A DNA stretch of 64,000 nt from Flavihumibacter fluvii (GTDB lineage Bacteria; Bacteroidota; Bacteroidia; Chitinophagales; Chitinophagaceae). The stretch lies in the NCBI RefSeq assembly GCF_018595675.2, contig NZ_CP092333.1:4612001-4676000 (forward strand). The letters run 5' to 3'. A program made the translations under genes and the position numbers. Below, one piece after another: positions 50,550 through 59,547 of the stretch. Every line of letters starts with the position of its first letter. Position 1 is the stretch's first letter. The notes under the pieces are model-generated. The model made no database searches and was not told the DNA's origin. It saw only the letters and a program-made list of their open reading frames with translations.

Positions 50550-51980
50550 TTAGCGTTCCACCGCCCCGATATCCCGCTTTCCATTGATGATGTTTGCATA
50601 AAAATCCCGCGACGGCAGGCCGCTGAATTCAAGGCCATTGTCGATAACCGGTGAATTTGGCATGGGTATAAAATCGTTATCCAATATCGCATTGCCGAGG
50701 TAATTATTCTCTGCACCCGGACTTAAATAAGGTGATTTGGGTGCCGACAGGATATTATTCTTCACATCAAAGATCCCTTCCACACTATTCCCCAGTTTTG
50801 TAATGGCCTGTCCTTTGTCCTGCACGATCGTATTGTTATAGACCATCACGTCCCTGATAGGCACTGTTCCACCAATACTGATTCCACCATATTTTGGGCC
50901 ACTCCGCCCATCATTATTGGAGATATTATACCTGCAGGTTGCGCCCTTTAATCCATTCGGGTCACCATATTCATAAATCAGGAATCCGGCGCCATCATTA
51001 TCGTAAGCCAGGTTATACTGCATGGTGCAATTCCAGGTTCCCCCGTCAATATCAAACCCGCCGCCATCCACACCCGTGGTTGACCTGTTGCTGAAAGATG
51101 CAGAGTGCTGGATAACCACATTCTCAGCAGTATAGGTCCAGATGCCAACATTGGCATGGCCGTTTTCCCAACCATTATTATTTGCACTGCAGGAATCAAT
51201 TATTCCATTGACCGCATTGGCCAGGATGATGCCATTCCCGGAATGTGGCCGCATGCCTTTAATGCCCCTGTTATGGGAAGCCGTTGAATTCAGAATCACG
51301 ATATCCCTATTCTGTTTACCGGGCCATAAACCAGTCATATTGATGCCGGCAAATCCGTTGCTGTCTGCCACGCAATTCTTTACGATCACTGAATCATAGC
51401 CACCAGCATAAGACATGGCAGCTTCATTGCCGGAGCCCATGGCATCTGAAAGAGCCAGTCCGGAAGCAATGCCTGCATAGGAATATCCTTTGGCTACCAC
51501 ATGATCGAGCATGATATTGGCATGCCTTTTATTATCATCAGACCAAAGTATGATCCCGGAGTTGGAAATGGATGTACTCATTTTGCCACCACCCTGGATG
51601 ACCATATCCTTAACCAGGATGTGATCGTTATTGTAAAGCAATATGCCATTCTTTTCCGCACTCAGGAGCTCGCCGCCCCGGATGGTGATCATCAGGTTAC
51701 GGGAGCCTGATTCATCCAGCATCAATGAACCCTGGACCTGTCCAACTATATTAATGGTATCACCTGGCTGGAAAGTAAATGCATTGGCTTTTTCCAGGTT
51801 CCAGGCATTAAGCGGTGAGCGGCCATCATTGGCACTGCTACCCTGTTCGGTGATATAATAATTGGGGTATTGGGGAATGACGATAACCTGTTCTGATGGG
51901 GGCACTGTCTCTGCCGGGATTTCAGGTACAATTTCTTTGGAGCATGACACGAACAGTAAGGCAACTAAGAGGTACCTCAT
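50550..51980 (-). CDS. Lipoprotein with right-handed parallel beta-helix
   Basis: 476 aa. The signal peptide ends with a lipobox (ALLFVSCSKE), predicting a lipidated Cys13. After a short Pro-rich linker comes a DUF1565-like start (YYITEQGSSANDGRSPLNAW), then many beta-helix coils (ILVKDMVIQGGGKM, SVIVKNCVADSNGFAGINM, VVIQHSASFSNRST, RDVMVYNNTIVQD). The fold is shared by polysaccharide lyases, epimerases and binding proteins; no catalytic triad was identified. It is convergent with the phosphatase gene with a 15-bp gap, at the end of the polysaccharide locus. Confidence 0.75.
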   Translation of the reverse strand: MRYLLVALLFVSCSKEIVPEIPAETVPPSEQVIVIPQYPNYYITEQGSSANDGRSPLNAWNLEKANAFTFQPGDTINIVGQVQGSLMLDESGSRNLMITIRGGELLSAEKNGILLYNNDHILVKDMVIQGGGKMSTSISNSGIILWSDDNKRHANIMLDHVVAKGYSYAGIASGLALSDAMGSGNEAAMSYAGGYDSVIVKNCVADSNGFAGINMTGLWPGKQNRDIVILNSTASHNRGIKGMRPHSGNGIILANAVNGIIDSCSANNNGWENGHANVGIWTYTAENVVIQHSASFSNRSTTGVDGGGFDIDGGTWNCTMQYNLAYDNDGAGFLIYEYGDPNGLKGATCRYNISNNDGRSGPKYGGISIGGTVPIRDVMVYNNTIVQDKGQAITKLGNSVEGIFDVKNNILSAPKSPYLSPGAENNYLGNAILDNDFIPMPNSPVIDNGLEFSGLPSRDFYANIINGKRDIGAVER

Positions 51981-52125
51981 AGGATGATTATTGGATTTTT
52001 AGAGAAACAGTCGAGACAATTGATTAACGCACAATTAATTGTTGGAATTGTGGCGGGGCACCTTAAAAATTTATTGCTAATTGTAAACCCTTAGCGCGGT
52101 TTGTTGAACCTTTTCTAATCTTTCC

Positions 52126-52156
52126 TGTTTAATATTATGGCAATTATGTTTAAACA
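52126..52156. promoter_or_regulatory. TGTTTAA direct repeats upstream of the MerR-type regulator
   Basis: TGTTTAA occurs at 52126-52132 and 52147-52153, 21 bp apart (two helical turns). The second copy is part of the palindrome TGTTTAAACA. The same half-site recurs before the sigma factor gene, so this is a candidate autoregulatory site. Confidence 0.45.
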
Positions 52157-52171
52157 TGAAAACTGGTGACC

Positions 52172-53053
52172 ATGAATGCGTTTACGATTAAGGACCTCGA
52201 GAATCTCTCCGGAATAAAAGCCCATACGATCCGTATCTGGGAGCAACGGTATAATTTCCTCAAACCCCAGCGGACGGAGACCAATATCCGTTATTACAGC
52301 AGCGAGGAGTTGAAAGCGGTACTCAATATCGCCCTGTTGAACAAGTATGGCTACAAGATCTCCCATATTGACCGGATGCGGCCGGAAGAGATCCACGACC
52401 GTATTGTTACCCTCGGTAACGCACAGGCGCAGCAGGAGCGGATGGTCAATGAACTGATCCAGCATATGGTGGACATGGATATCGCCACCTTTGAGGAAGT
52501 GATAGACAGTTACATTGCTGCCCGCGGAATTGACAAAACCATAACACAGGTGATTTTCCCTTTTCTGGAAAAAATAGGGATATTGTGGCTGACGAACCAC
52601 ATCAATCCGGCGCAGGAACACCTGGTCACCAATATCATCCGCCAGAAACTGATTGTAGGTATAGAAGGGGCTTACTCGCATATCGGAGTAAATAAGACCA
52701 TCCTCCTCTTCCTTCCGGAAGGAGAGCACCATGAAATCGGCCTCCTGTATACCTTCTACCTCATGAAAAGCCATGGTATCAAGGTTATTTACCTGGGAGC
52801 CAATGTGCCAATGAAAGATGTAGAATTCGTTGCAAACCTGAAGAAGCCAGATTACCTGTACACCCACCTGACATCGGTGGCCAACAATTTTAATTTCGAT
52901 AAATTTCTTCATAATTACGGAACCCGTTGCAGTACACATAAACTGGTCATTTCAGGACTGCTCACCCAGCTGTATAAGAAAAAAGCGCCCGAAAACATCC
53001 ATTTTAAAAAGTCGCTGGCAGAAGTGATGGAGTATTTGGCCAGCCTGCGGTAA
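52172..53053 (+). CDS. MerR-family regulator with CarH/LitR-type cobalamin photoreceptor motifs
   Basis: 293 aa from the ATG at 52172; a GTG at 52166 would add two residues. The N-terminal MerR domain is FTIKDLENLSGIKAHTIRIWEQRYNFLKP. It is followed by a four-helix B12-binding-2-type segment and a Rossmann-like domain. W139-x9-E149-H150 (WLTNHINPAQEH) matches the W-x9-EH light-sensing motif of CarH. E185-x-H187-x-x-G190 (EHHEIG) matches the lower axial His ligand motif. CarH proteins bind adenosylcobalamin, repress carotenoid genes in the dark and release DNA on light. Its location just before a sigma factor and crt genes supports this. Light response is inferred. Confidence 0.8.
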   Translation: MNAFTIKDLENLSGIKAHTIRIWEQRYNFLKPQRTETNIRYYSSEELKAVLNIALLNKYGYKISHIDRMRPEEIHDRIVTLGNAQAQQERMVNELIQHMVDMDIATFEEVIDSYIAARGIDKTITQVIFPFLEKIGILWLTNHINPAQEHLVTNIIRQKLIVGIEGAYSHIGVNKTILLFLPEGEHHEIGLLYTFYLMKSHGIKVIYLGANVPMKDVEFVANLKKPDYLYTHLTSVANNFNFDKFLHNYGTRCSTHKLVISGLLTQLYKKKAPENIHFKKSLAEVMEYLASLR

Positions 53054-53095
53054 ATACGCCTGACCTAATCGATGGATAAACAACGAGTTGTACTT

Positions 53096-53182
53096 TGTTT
53101 GATATTTTAACAAATTAATTAAACAAAAATTTTGGGTGGAGTAGGGTGGTTTGTTTAAATTTGACACTGTAACAATTAAACA
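53096..53182. promoter_or_regulatory. Promoter of the sigma-crt operon with inverted TGTTTRA half-sites
   Basis: A -33 TTTG at 53131-53134 and a -7 TAAATTTG at 53156-53163 are separated by 21 bp, a good Bacteroidota promoter. Half-sites TGTTTGA (53096) with TTAAACA (53119), and TGTTTAA (53152) with TTAAACA (53176), form two inverted pairs with similar spacing. The second pair straddles the -7 box, where a bound repressor would block initiation. Confidence 0.6.
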
Positions 53183-53191
53183 CACAAGGCC

Positions 53192-53692
53192 ATGTCTAAT
53201 ATCGAGTTTAATGAAATGCTGGTCAACAACGCGGAATTCCTCAGGCCTTTCGCCATTACGTTGACAAGGGACAATGAAGCAGCCCAGGATCTTTTCCAGG
53301 AGACCATGTACCGTGCGATCGCCAATAAGGAAAAGTACAATGTAGGCACGAACATCAAGGCATGGCTGTACACCATCATGCGGAATATTTTTATCAATAA
53401 TTACCGCAGGAAGGCTAAGCAGAATACCATTTTTGACAATACCCCGAATGATTTCCTGCTCGATTATAACCAGGTGACCACCGCAAATGCGGCAGAAGGC
53501 AACCTGAAATTAAAAGAGATCCAGGAAGCCGTTCATAAACTGCCCGATATCTTCCGTAATCCCTTCCTCCTGTACTTCGATGGGTTTAAATACCACGAGA
53601 TTGCAGAAATGCTGGGCGAACCGCTTGGTACCATAAAAAGCCGTATCCATTTTGCCCGGAAACTGCTGAAAGCACAGATCCAAAGGTATTAA
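53192..53692 (+). CDS. ECF-type sigma-70 factor of the carotenoid cluster
   Basis: 166 aa. Region 2 is FAITLTRDNEAAQDLFQETMYRAI followed by KAWLYTIMRNIFINNYRR; region 4 is LPDIFRNPFLLYFDGFKYHEIAEMLGEPLGTIKSRIHFARKLL. There is no anti-sigma gene beside it. The arrangement of a cobalamin-type MerR regulator, an ECF sigma factor and crt genes parallels the LitR-LitS pair of Streptomyces. It probably drives crt transcription, itself under control of the upstream regulator. Confidence 0.88.
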   Translation: MSNIEFNEMLVNNAEFLRPFAITLTRDNEAAQDLFQETMYRAIANKEKYNVGTNIKAWLYTIMRNIFINNYRRKAKQNTIFDNTPNDFLLDYNQVTTANAAEGNLKLKEIQEAVHKLPDIFRNPFLLYFDGFKYHEIAEMLGEPLGTIKSRIHFARKLLKAQIQRY

Positions 53693-53716
53693 GGAATAGA
53701 AATTCCCTAACTTTTC

Positions 53717-55189
53717 ATGGTGAGTAAACAAGTCATTATAATTGGTAGCGGCTTTGCCGGGCTATCTGCAGCCGCCTTCATGGCAAAAGCCGGCTGGAAG
53801 GTCACCGTGTTAGAGAAAAACGACCAGCCAGGCGGTCGGGCCCGCCAATGGACATCTTCAGGCTTTACCTTCGATATGGGCCCTTCGTGGTACTGGATGC
53901 CAGATGTTTTTGAACGGTATTTTGCCCAGTTCGGAAAATCGGTGAAAGATTACTATGAACTGGAGCGGCTTGACCCGAGCTACAGGGTCTACTGGCCCGA
54001 AGGCCCGATGGATATTCCAGCCGGGCTACCTGCATTAAAGAATTTATTTGAGTCCATAGAACCTGGCAGCGCCAACCGACTGCAGCAGTTCATGGACGAA
54101 GCCGCCTTCAAATACCGGGTGGGCATTCAAAAGCTCGTTTTTAAACCCGGGCAATCACTTACAGAATTCCTGGATTGGGAATTGATCAAAGGCGTATTTA
54201 AGCTGGATGTGTTCACATCCATGAAGCAACATGTCCATAAATTTTTCCGGGATCCACGCCTCCGCCAGCTGATGGAATTCCCGGTATTATTCCTTGGTGC
54301 CATGCCCGAACAGACCCCAGCTCTGTATAGCCTCATGAATTATGCCGATGTAGTAGGCGGAACCTGGTACCCTAAAGGCGGAATGTATGCGATTGTTGAT
54401 GCCATGTACCAACTGGCCCTTGAACTAGGTGTGCAATTTCGGTTTAACGAAGCCGTTACATCCATTGACATTACTTCCTCTGCAGTGCGTTCTGTAACAA
54501 CAGGCAAGGGCAATTACCTGGCCGATGCTGTTATCGGTGGCGCCGATTACCACCATATTGAAACGGAATTATTACCTGCTTCACACCGCAGTTATTCCGA
54601 AGCCTACTGGGATAAGCGGGTCATGGCACCCAGTTCCTTGATTTTTTATGTCGGACTAAATAAACGTCTCGAAAATATCCATCACCATACCTTGTTTTTT
54701 GACACGCCTTTTGAAGCACATGCAAAAGAAATTTATGTAGCGCATGAATGGCCTAAGGCACCATTATTCTATATGTGTGCCACATCGGTTACTGATGATA
54801 CGGTAGCACCACCTGGCCATGAGAATTTATTTTTACTGATGCCTGTTTCTGCCGGCCTGCAGGGCGATACCCCTGCCGTCCGTGAAAAATATTTTGATCA
54901 GATCATTGGCCGGATTGAGCAACATCTTGGCCAGTCTGTTCGTGAAGCTGTTGTTTTGAATCGCTCATTTGCGCATGCAGATTTCAAAAACGATTACCAT
55001 TCGTTTAAGGGAAACGCCTATGGCCTGGCAAATACCCTTAAACAAACTGCAAATCTTAAACCGAATTGCCGGAGTAAAAAAGTAAAAAACTTATTTTACA
55101 CGGGGCAATTAACTGTACCTGGTCCGGGTGTGCCGCCCAGCCTGATCAGTGGTGAAGTAGTGGCAAAAGAGGTGATTCGAAATTTTTAA
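53717..55189 (+). CDS. crtI: Phytoene desaturase
   Basis: 490 aa, the typical CrtI length. The N-terminal dinucleotide motif is VIIIGSGFAGLSAAAFMAKAGWKVTVLEKNDQPGGRARQW. FDMGPSWYWMPD follows, and the C-terminal signature is LFYTGQLTVPGPGVPPSLISGEVVA. It introduces double bonds into phytoene to give lycopene, using FAD at the membrane. It starts 24 bp after the sigma gene, first of five carotenoid genes in one direction. Confidence 0.95.
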   Translation: MVSKQVIIIGSGFAGLSAAAFMAKAGWKVTVLEKNDQPGGRARQWTSSGFTFDMGPSWYWMPDVFERYFAQFGKSVKDYYELERLDPSYRVYWPEGPMDIPAGLPALKNLFESIEPGSANRLQQFMDEAAFKYRVGIQKLVFKPGQSLTEFLDWELIKGVFKLDVFTSMKQHVHKFFRDPRLRQLMEFPVLFLGAMPEQTPALYSLMNYADVVGGTWYPKGGMYAIVDAMYQLALELGVQFRFNEAVTSIDITSSAVRSVTTGKGNYLADAVIGGADYHHIETELLPASHRSYSEAYWDKRVMAPSSLIFYVGLNKRLENIHHHTLFFDTPFEAHAKEIYVAHEWPKAPLFYMCATSVTDDTVAPPGHENLFLLMPVSAGLQGDTPAVREKYFDQIIGRIEQHLGQSVREAVVLNRSFAHADFKNDYHSFKGNAYGLANTLKQTANLKPNCRSKKVKNLFYTGQLTVPGPGVPPSLISGEVVAKEVIRNF

Positions 55190-55221
55190 TTATCTTTTGA
55201 CAAGAACTGAATGGGAAGTTT

Positions 55222-56061
55222 ATGATGGAATTGTTTCATATGGTATGTGAAAGCTGCAGCCGCACTACAACAGAGCGGTACAGCACGTCTTTTTCATCAG
55301 CCATAAAATTGTTGCACCAGGACCTTCGCCAGCCGATATTCAATATTTATGGACTGGTGCGTTTTGCTGATGAAATAGTGGATACTTTTCATGAGTTTGA
55401 TAAGTCTGTGCTGTTGGCAGAATTTAAAAAACAGGCTTACGAAGCCATTGACCGGAAGATCAGCCTGAATCCGATCCTGCATAGTTTCCAGCAAACGGTG
55501 AATGCTTATAATATTGATCATGAACTCATAGAGGCTTTTTTCAGGAGCATGGAAATGGACCTGGATAAAAAGGCCTATGACCACCAGGGTTATGTGGAAT
55601 ATATTTATGGGTCAGCAGAAGTGGTGGGCTTAATGTGCCTGTATGTTTTTTGTGAGGGCGATCGTTCACTGTATGAGCGGTTGAAATCTTCCGCCCGTTC
55701 TTTAGGTGCTGCATTCCAGAAAGTAAATTTTTTGCGCGACCTTAAAGCGGATTTCAAGCAGTTGGACAGGGTGTATTTTCCAGGTTGTGATTTCACCAAT
55801 TTCACTGCCTGTGATAAGTCGAAAATTGAAGCGGATATACAGCAGGATTTTGATGATGCGTATAAAGGAATCATGCAATTGCCGGTAAAGGCGCGCTTTG
55901 GTGTTTACGTGGCCTATAAATATTACCTTTCCCTGTTCAAGCGTATCAAACGTTGCCAGCCCCAAAACATACTGGTGGAAAGGATCCGCATTCCCAACTA
56001 CAGCAAAGCTGCCATTGTTGTGCGGGCCGGTGTAAAAAACCAATTAGGGATGATCGGGTAA
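55222..56061 (+). CDS. crtB: Phytoene synthase
   Basis: 279 aa. The two Asp-rich motifs that bind the diphosphates through Mg are RFADEIVDTFHEFDKS (DEIVD) and NFLRDLKADFKQLDRVYFP (DLKAD). SSAIKLLHQDLRQPIFNIYGLVRFAD is the usual start of the squalene/phytoene synthase fold. It condenses two GGPP molecules to phytoene. No crtE gene for GGPP is in the window, so that precursor must come from elsewhere in the genome. Confidence 0.95.
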   Translation: MMELFHMVCESCSRTTTERYSTSFSSAIKLLHQDLRQPIFNIYGLVRFADEIVDTFHEFDKSVLLAEFKKQAYEAIDRKISLNPILHSFQQTVNAYNIDHELIEAFFRSMEMDLDKKAYDHQGYVEYIYGSAEVVGLMCLYVFCEGDRSLYERLKSSARSLGAAFQKVNFLRDLKADFKQLDRVYFPGCDFTNFTACDKSKIEADIQQDFDDAYKGIMQLPVKARFGVYVAYKYYLSLFKRIKRCQPQNILVERIRIPNYSKAAIVVRAGVKNQLGMIG

Positions 56062-56079
56062 TTTTTTAAACTTATTGAA

Positions 56080-56628
56080 TTGGTTAAAGAGAATCTATAT
56101 AATACTGTTGTGCTGGTAGATGAGGATGATAATGAAACCGGCACTATGGATAAAATGGAGGCGCATCGCAAGGCTGTTTTACACCGTGCGTTCAGCGTAT
56201 TCATATTTAATTCCGCGGGTGATATGTTGTTGCAACAAAGGGCCATTAATAAATACCATAGCGGTGGATTATGGACCAATGCCTGTTGCAGCCATCCTTT
56301 TCCCGGCGAAACCGCTGAACAGGGAGCCATCCGCCGTCTTGATGAGGAAATGGGATTTTCGGTACCTATCCAGAAAGCTTTTTCATTTGTCTATACCGCA
56401 CCTTTTGATAATGGGCTTACGGAGCATGAATTTGATCATGTGTTTATAGGGGAATATGAGGGAAAGATCATTCCGAATCCTGCCGAAGTCCAGGATTTTT
56501 GTTACCGGTCCCTGGAAGAAATTGAAGCATCTTTGCAGTCACATCCGTCGCGGTTTACAGCCTGGTTTCACCTGGCGTTTCCACGTGTGAAGGAATGGAA
56601 AAAACAAGCAGCACTATGTATTGGTTAA
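56080..56628 (+). CDS. idi: Isopentenyl-diphosphate delta-isomerase, type I
   Basis: 182 aa. It is a Nudix-fold enzyme: VVLVDEDDNETGTMDKMEAHRKAVLHRAFSVFIF, the catalytic-Cys segment TNACCSHPFPGE, the Nudix-like helix GAIRRLDEEMGF, and EHEFDHVFIGEYEG with the catalytic Glu. It interconverts IPP and DMAPP to supply carotenoid precursors. TTG start at 56080. The 3' end overlaps crtZ by 34 bp. Confidence 0.95.
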   Translation: MVKENLYNTVVLVDEDDNETGTMDKMEAHRKAVLHRAFSVFIFNSAGDMLLQQRAINKYHSGGLWTNACCSHPFPGETAEQGAIRRLDEEMGFSVPIQKAFSFVYTAPFDNGLTEHEFDHVFIGEYEGKIIPNPAEVQDFCYRSLEEIEASLQSHPSRFTAWFHLAFPRVKEWKKQAALCIG

Positions 56629-57101
56629 TGTATTTCGGAATAATATTGGTTACTTTTTTGTTGATGGAAGGTGTAACCTGGCTCACGCACCGTTTTGTGA
56701 TGCATGGATTTTTATGGTACCTGCATGAGGACCACCATAAGAAAGGTCCGGGTTTCTTTGAGAAGAATGACTGGTTCTTTGTCATCTTTGCCATACCGAG
56801 TATTGGCATGATTTTGCTGGGGACCCTGCGTCCCGAATTCTGGTGGTTGCAGGCCATAGGTTTTGGCGTAATGGCCTATGGGTTCGCGTATTTTATGGTG
56901 CATGAGATCATCATCCACCAAAGGTTCAAATATTTCACCAGGAGCAATAACATTTACATCAGGGCCATCCGCTGGGCGCATAAAATGCACCACAAACATA
57001 TCGGGAAAGAAGACGGGGAGTCTTTTGGCATGCTGATGGTTCACCAGAAATACTGGGAGAAGGTTAAAAAAGACCGTGAAAACACCCATAGAAAAAAATA
57101 G
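56595..57101 (+). CDS. crtZ: Beta-carotene hydroxylase
   Basis: 168 aa; the ATG at 56616 is an alternative start. The di-iron His clusters of the fatty-acid-hydroxylase superfamily are present: THRFVMHG, LHEDHHKKG, HEIIIHQRFK and HKMHHKHIG. Four membrane segments are visible. CrtZ adds 3-hydroxyl groups to beta-carotene rings, giving zeaxanthin. Overlap with idi points to translational coupling. Confidence 0.94.
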   Translation: MEKTSSTMYWLMYFGIILVTFLLMEGVTWLTHRFVMHGFLWYLHEDHHKKGPGFFEKNDWFFVIFAIPSIGMILLGTLRPEFWWLQAIGFGVMAYGFAYFMVHEIIIHQRFKYFTRSNNIYIRAIRWAHKMHHKHIGKEDGESFGMLMVHQKYWEKVKKDRENTHRKK

Positions 57102-57139
57102 ATTATGGGCTATCTTGGCACCGTCCATTAAAGCCAGCT

Positions 57140-58324
57140 ATGAAATCTTCCTCCCTTTACCAATACAAGTATTACGATTACCGCTATGAATACGATTATG
57201 TATTTACAGGAGCCGGTGCAGCAGGATTAAGCCTTCTTGTACGGATGTTAAAGAGCGGAAAATTCCGTGATAAGACCTTTTTGCTGGTCGATAAAGACCG
57301 TAAAGACCGGAACGACCGTACCTGGTGTTACTGGGAAAAAGGCGAAGGCCTTTTTGATGAAGTTGTTTACAAGAGCTGGGATAAGACCTGGTTCCATGGT
57401 CCGGGTTTTTCGAAGTTATACACCATCAGGCCCTACCGCTATAAAATGATCAGGGGCATCGATTTCTACAACCATTGCCTGGAATATATTAAACAGCAGG
57501 CGAATGTGCGCATTCTGTTTGAACCCATCAGGCAGATTGAAAACAAGGAACGCTATGCACGGCTGGTACTGGAGAACGGGGAAGACTATTTTGCGAAGGC
57601 TTTCCTGTTCAATTCCATTTTATTTGAAGTGCCGCCAAAAGATGAGCACACCCAAACATTCCTGCAGCATTTCAAGGGCTGGTTCATAAAAACAGAAGCA
57701 CCTGCATTTGATCCGGATGCTAATACACTAATGGATTTCAGGGTGAGCCAGGAACATGGTGCGACTTTCGTGTATACCATGCCGGTTGATGAGCACAGGG
57801 CCCTTATCGAATACACGCTGTTTACGGAAGAATTGCTTGATCCGGCCGCCTATGAAGAAGGCCTGCATAATTATGTGCGTGATTTCATGAAGCTGGATAA
57901 GTATACAATTACCGAAAAAGAATTTGGCGTCATACCCATGACCAATCACCAGTTTTCTCCCGGTGAAGGCAGGATAGTTAATATCGGAACTGCCGGAGGA
58001 CAAACCAAATCATCGAGCGGATATACTTTCCAGTTTATCCAGAAAAACAGCCGTGCTATCCTGCAATCATTACTCACCAATGGCACGCCAAGGATCGACC
58101 CTGAACATGCTGGGCGTTTTCGTTTTTATGACCATGTACTCTTAGATGTGCTGACCCATAAGGAACTCACCGGGGCCCAGATATTTACCCGGTTGTTTAA
58201 GCGCAATCCGGCACAGCGGATCTTCAGGTTCCTGGACAATGATTCCTGGTTGCCCGAAGAATTATTGCTGATCGGCAGTTTGCCCACAATGCCTTTTTTG
58301 CGCGCCGCGAGAAGGGTGATCTGA
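57140..58324 (+). CDS. crtY: Lycopene beta-cyclase
   Basis: 394 aa. The NAD(P)/FAD-binding motif is YDYVFTGAGAAGLSLLVRML, then LLVDKDRKDRNDRTWCYWEKGEG with the WCYW family signature. EFGVIPMTNH and GRIVNIGTAGGQTKSSSGYTF complete the family pattern. It closes both ends of lycopene to beta-rings. With CrtI, CrtB and CrtZ the window encodes the path from GGPP to zeaxanthin. It starts 38 bp after crtZ. Confidence 0.95.
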   Translation: MKSSSLYQYKYYDYRYEYDYVFTGAGAAGLSLLVRMLKSGKFRDKTFLLVDKDRKDRNDRTWCYWEKGEGLFDEVVYKSWDKTWFHGPGFSKLYTIRPYRYKMIRGIDFYNHCLEYIKQQANVRILFEPIRQIENKERYARLVLENGEDYFAKAFLFNSILFEVPPKDEHTQTFLQHFKGWFIKTEAPAFDPDANTLMDFRVSQEHGATFVYTMPVDEHRALIEYTLFTEELLDPAAYEEGLHNYVRDFMKLDKYTITEKEFGVIPMTNHQFSPGEGRIVNIGTAGGQTKSSSGYTFQFIQKNSRAILQSLLTNGTPRIDPEHAGRFRFYDHVLLDVLTHKELTGAQIFTRLFKRNPAQRIFRFLDNDSWLPEELLLIGSLPTMPFLRAARRVI

Positions 58325-58347
58325 GCCAGTTGTTATAACTTGCGGCC

Positions 58348-58947
58348 ATGGATATTTACCTGATCAGGCATACAAAGCCTGCTGTTGCAAAAGGGGTCTG
58401 TTATGGACAAAGCGACCTGGATGTTGTAGAGACCTTTCACCAGGAGGCCGCCGTCATTAAAAACTGTTTACCCGGTGATATTGTAAAAGTGTATTCCAGT
58501 CCACTTCGCCGTTGCCGCCTTCTCGCCGAGCATTTGTTTATACAACCCATACACTTCCATGATGACCTGATGGAATTACATTGCGGCAATTGGGAAATGC
58601 AACATTGGGATGAAATACCGCGGGAAGAACTGAAGCCATGGATGGATAATTTTGTGGAAGTAAAGGTCCCTGGCGGTGAAAGTTACCAGGACTTGTTTAC
58701 CCGAACTGTTCGCCGGTATGAGTCGATTACCAGCCAGGAAAGACCAGCAGCGATAGTTGCCCATGGCGGGGTGATCAGGAGTATTTTATCGCATGTTAGC
58801 GGAACACCCCTGAAAGATGCCTTTAACCGGTTCCCGCTGTTTTATGGCGCTGTAGCAAGGATCAATACCCTGAATGGCGAAGTGGAAATATTATCCAATA
58901 TTGAGGTAAAAGGCGAACAACACCGGCCAAGTGATTGGGTGAAGTGA
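58348..58947 (+). CDS. Histidine phosphatase, alpha-ribazole phosphatase-like (CobC)
   Basis: 199 aa. The phosphohistidine motif is YLIRHTKPAVAKGVCYGQSDLDV, with SSPLRRCRLLAEHL and VAHGGVIRSIL as the other active-site parts. The G-x-CYGQ-x-DLDV segment is typical of CobC-type alpha-ribazole-5'-phosphate phosphatases, which act in cobalamin nucleotide-loop assembly. It lies 23 bp after crtY, so it may be part of the same transcript as the B12-type photoreceptor's target genes. Specificity is inferred; generic histidine phosphatase is the fallback. Confidence 0.72.
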   Translation: MDIYLIRHTKPAVAKGVCYGQSDLDVVETFHQEAAVIKNCLPGDIVKVYSSPLRRCRLLAEHLFIQPIHFHDDLMELHCGNWEMQHWDEIPREELKPWMDNFVEVKVPGGESYQDLFTRTVRRYESITSQERPAAIVAHGGVIRSILSHVSGTPLKDAFNRFPLFYGAVARINTLNGEVEILSNIEVKGEQHRPSDWVK

Positions 58948-58963
58948 ATCTTAATTTTATATT

Positions 58964-59542
58964 ATGCCTGTTAATTTCGATGAATTACTAACGGTAACCT
59001 TCACCCTGTTTGCGGTGATTGATATTCTTGGTTCCATTCCGTTGCTGATTTCCCTCAAATCAAAAATGGGAATGATCCACGAGGGAAAAGCCACCCTGAT
59101 TTCCGGGGCCTTGATGATTTTGTTTTTATTGGTAGGAGAAAAATTCCTGAACATACTGGGTGTAGACGTCCGTTCTTTTGCAGTAGGAGGTTCCATAGTC
59201 ATTTTTATCCTTGGACTGGAAATGGTACTGGGAATTGAATTCTTTAAAGGAAGCGGTGATGCGAAATCAGGCACGGTAGTTCCCATTGCGTTTCCGCTGA
59301 TAGCCGGGTCGGGCACTTTGACTACGATCATTTCATTGAAGGCCAATTACCAGACCCCCACAGTTGCTGTTGCCATTTTATTAAACCTGGTATTTGTTTA
59401 CACAGTACTTCGGTCACTTGATTATATTGAACGCATAATTGGTGCTAATGGATTACTGGCCATCCGTAAATTTTTTGGGGTAATCCTGCTGGCTATTGCG
59501 GTGAAAATATTTGCAGCGAATGCCAGCGGGCTGATTAAATAA
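58964..59542 (+). CDS. MarC-family integral membrane protein
   Basis: 192 aa with six hydrophobic segments. LLTVTFTLFAVIDILGSIPLL is the MarC opening, IVIFILGLEMVLGIEFF and VVPIAFPLIAGSGTLTTIISL are family-typical, and a terminal LIAVKIFAANASG-like segment follows. The molecular function of MarC/UPF0056 proteins is not known despite the name. It is placed between the phosphatase and the pseudouridine synthase genes with very short gaps. Confidence 0.88.
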   Translation: MPVNFDELLTVTFTLFAVIDILGSIPLLISLKSKMGMIHEGKATLISGALMILFLLVGEKFLNILGVDVRSFAVGGSIVIFILGLEMVLGIEFFKGSGDAKSGTVVPIAFPLIAGSGTLTTIISLKANYQTPTVAVAILLNLVFVYTVLRSLDYIERIIGANGLLAIRKFFGVILLAIAVKIFAANASGLIK

Positions 59543-59547
59543 GTATT

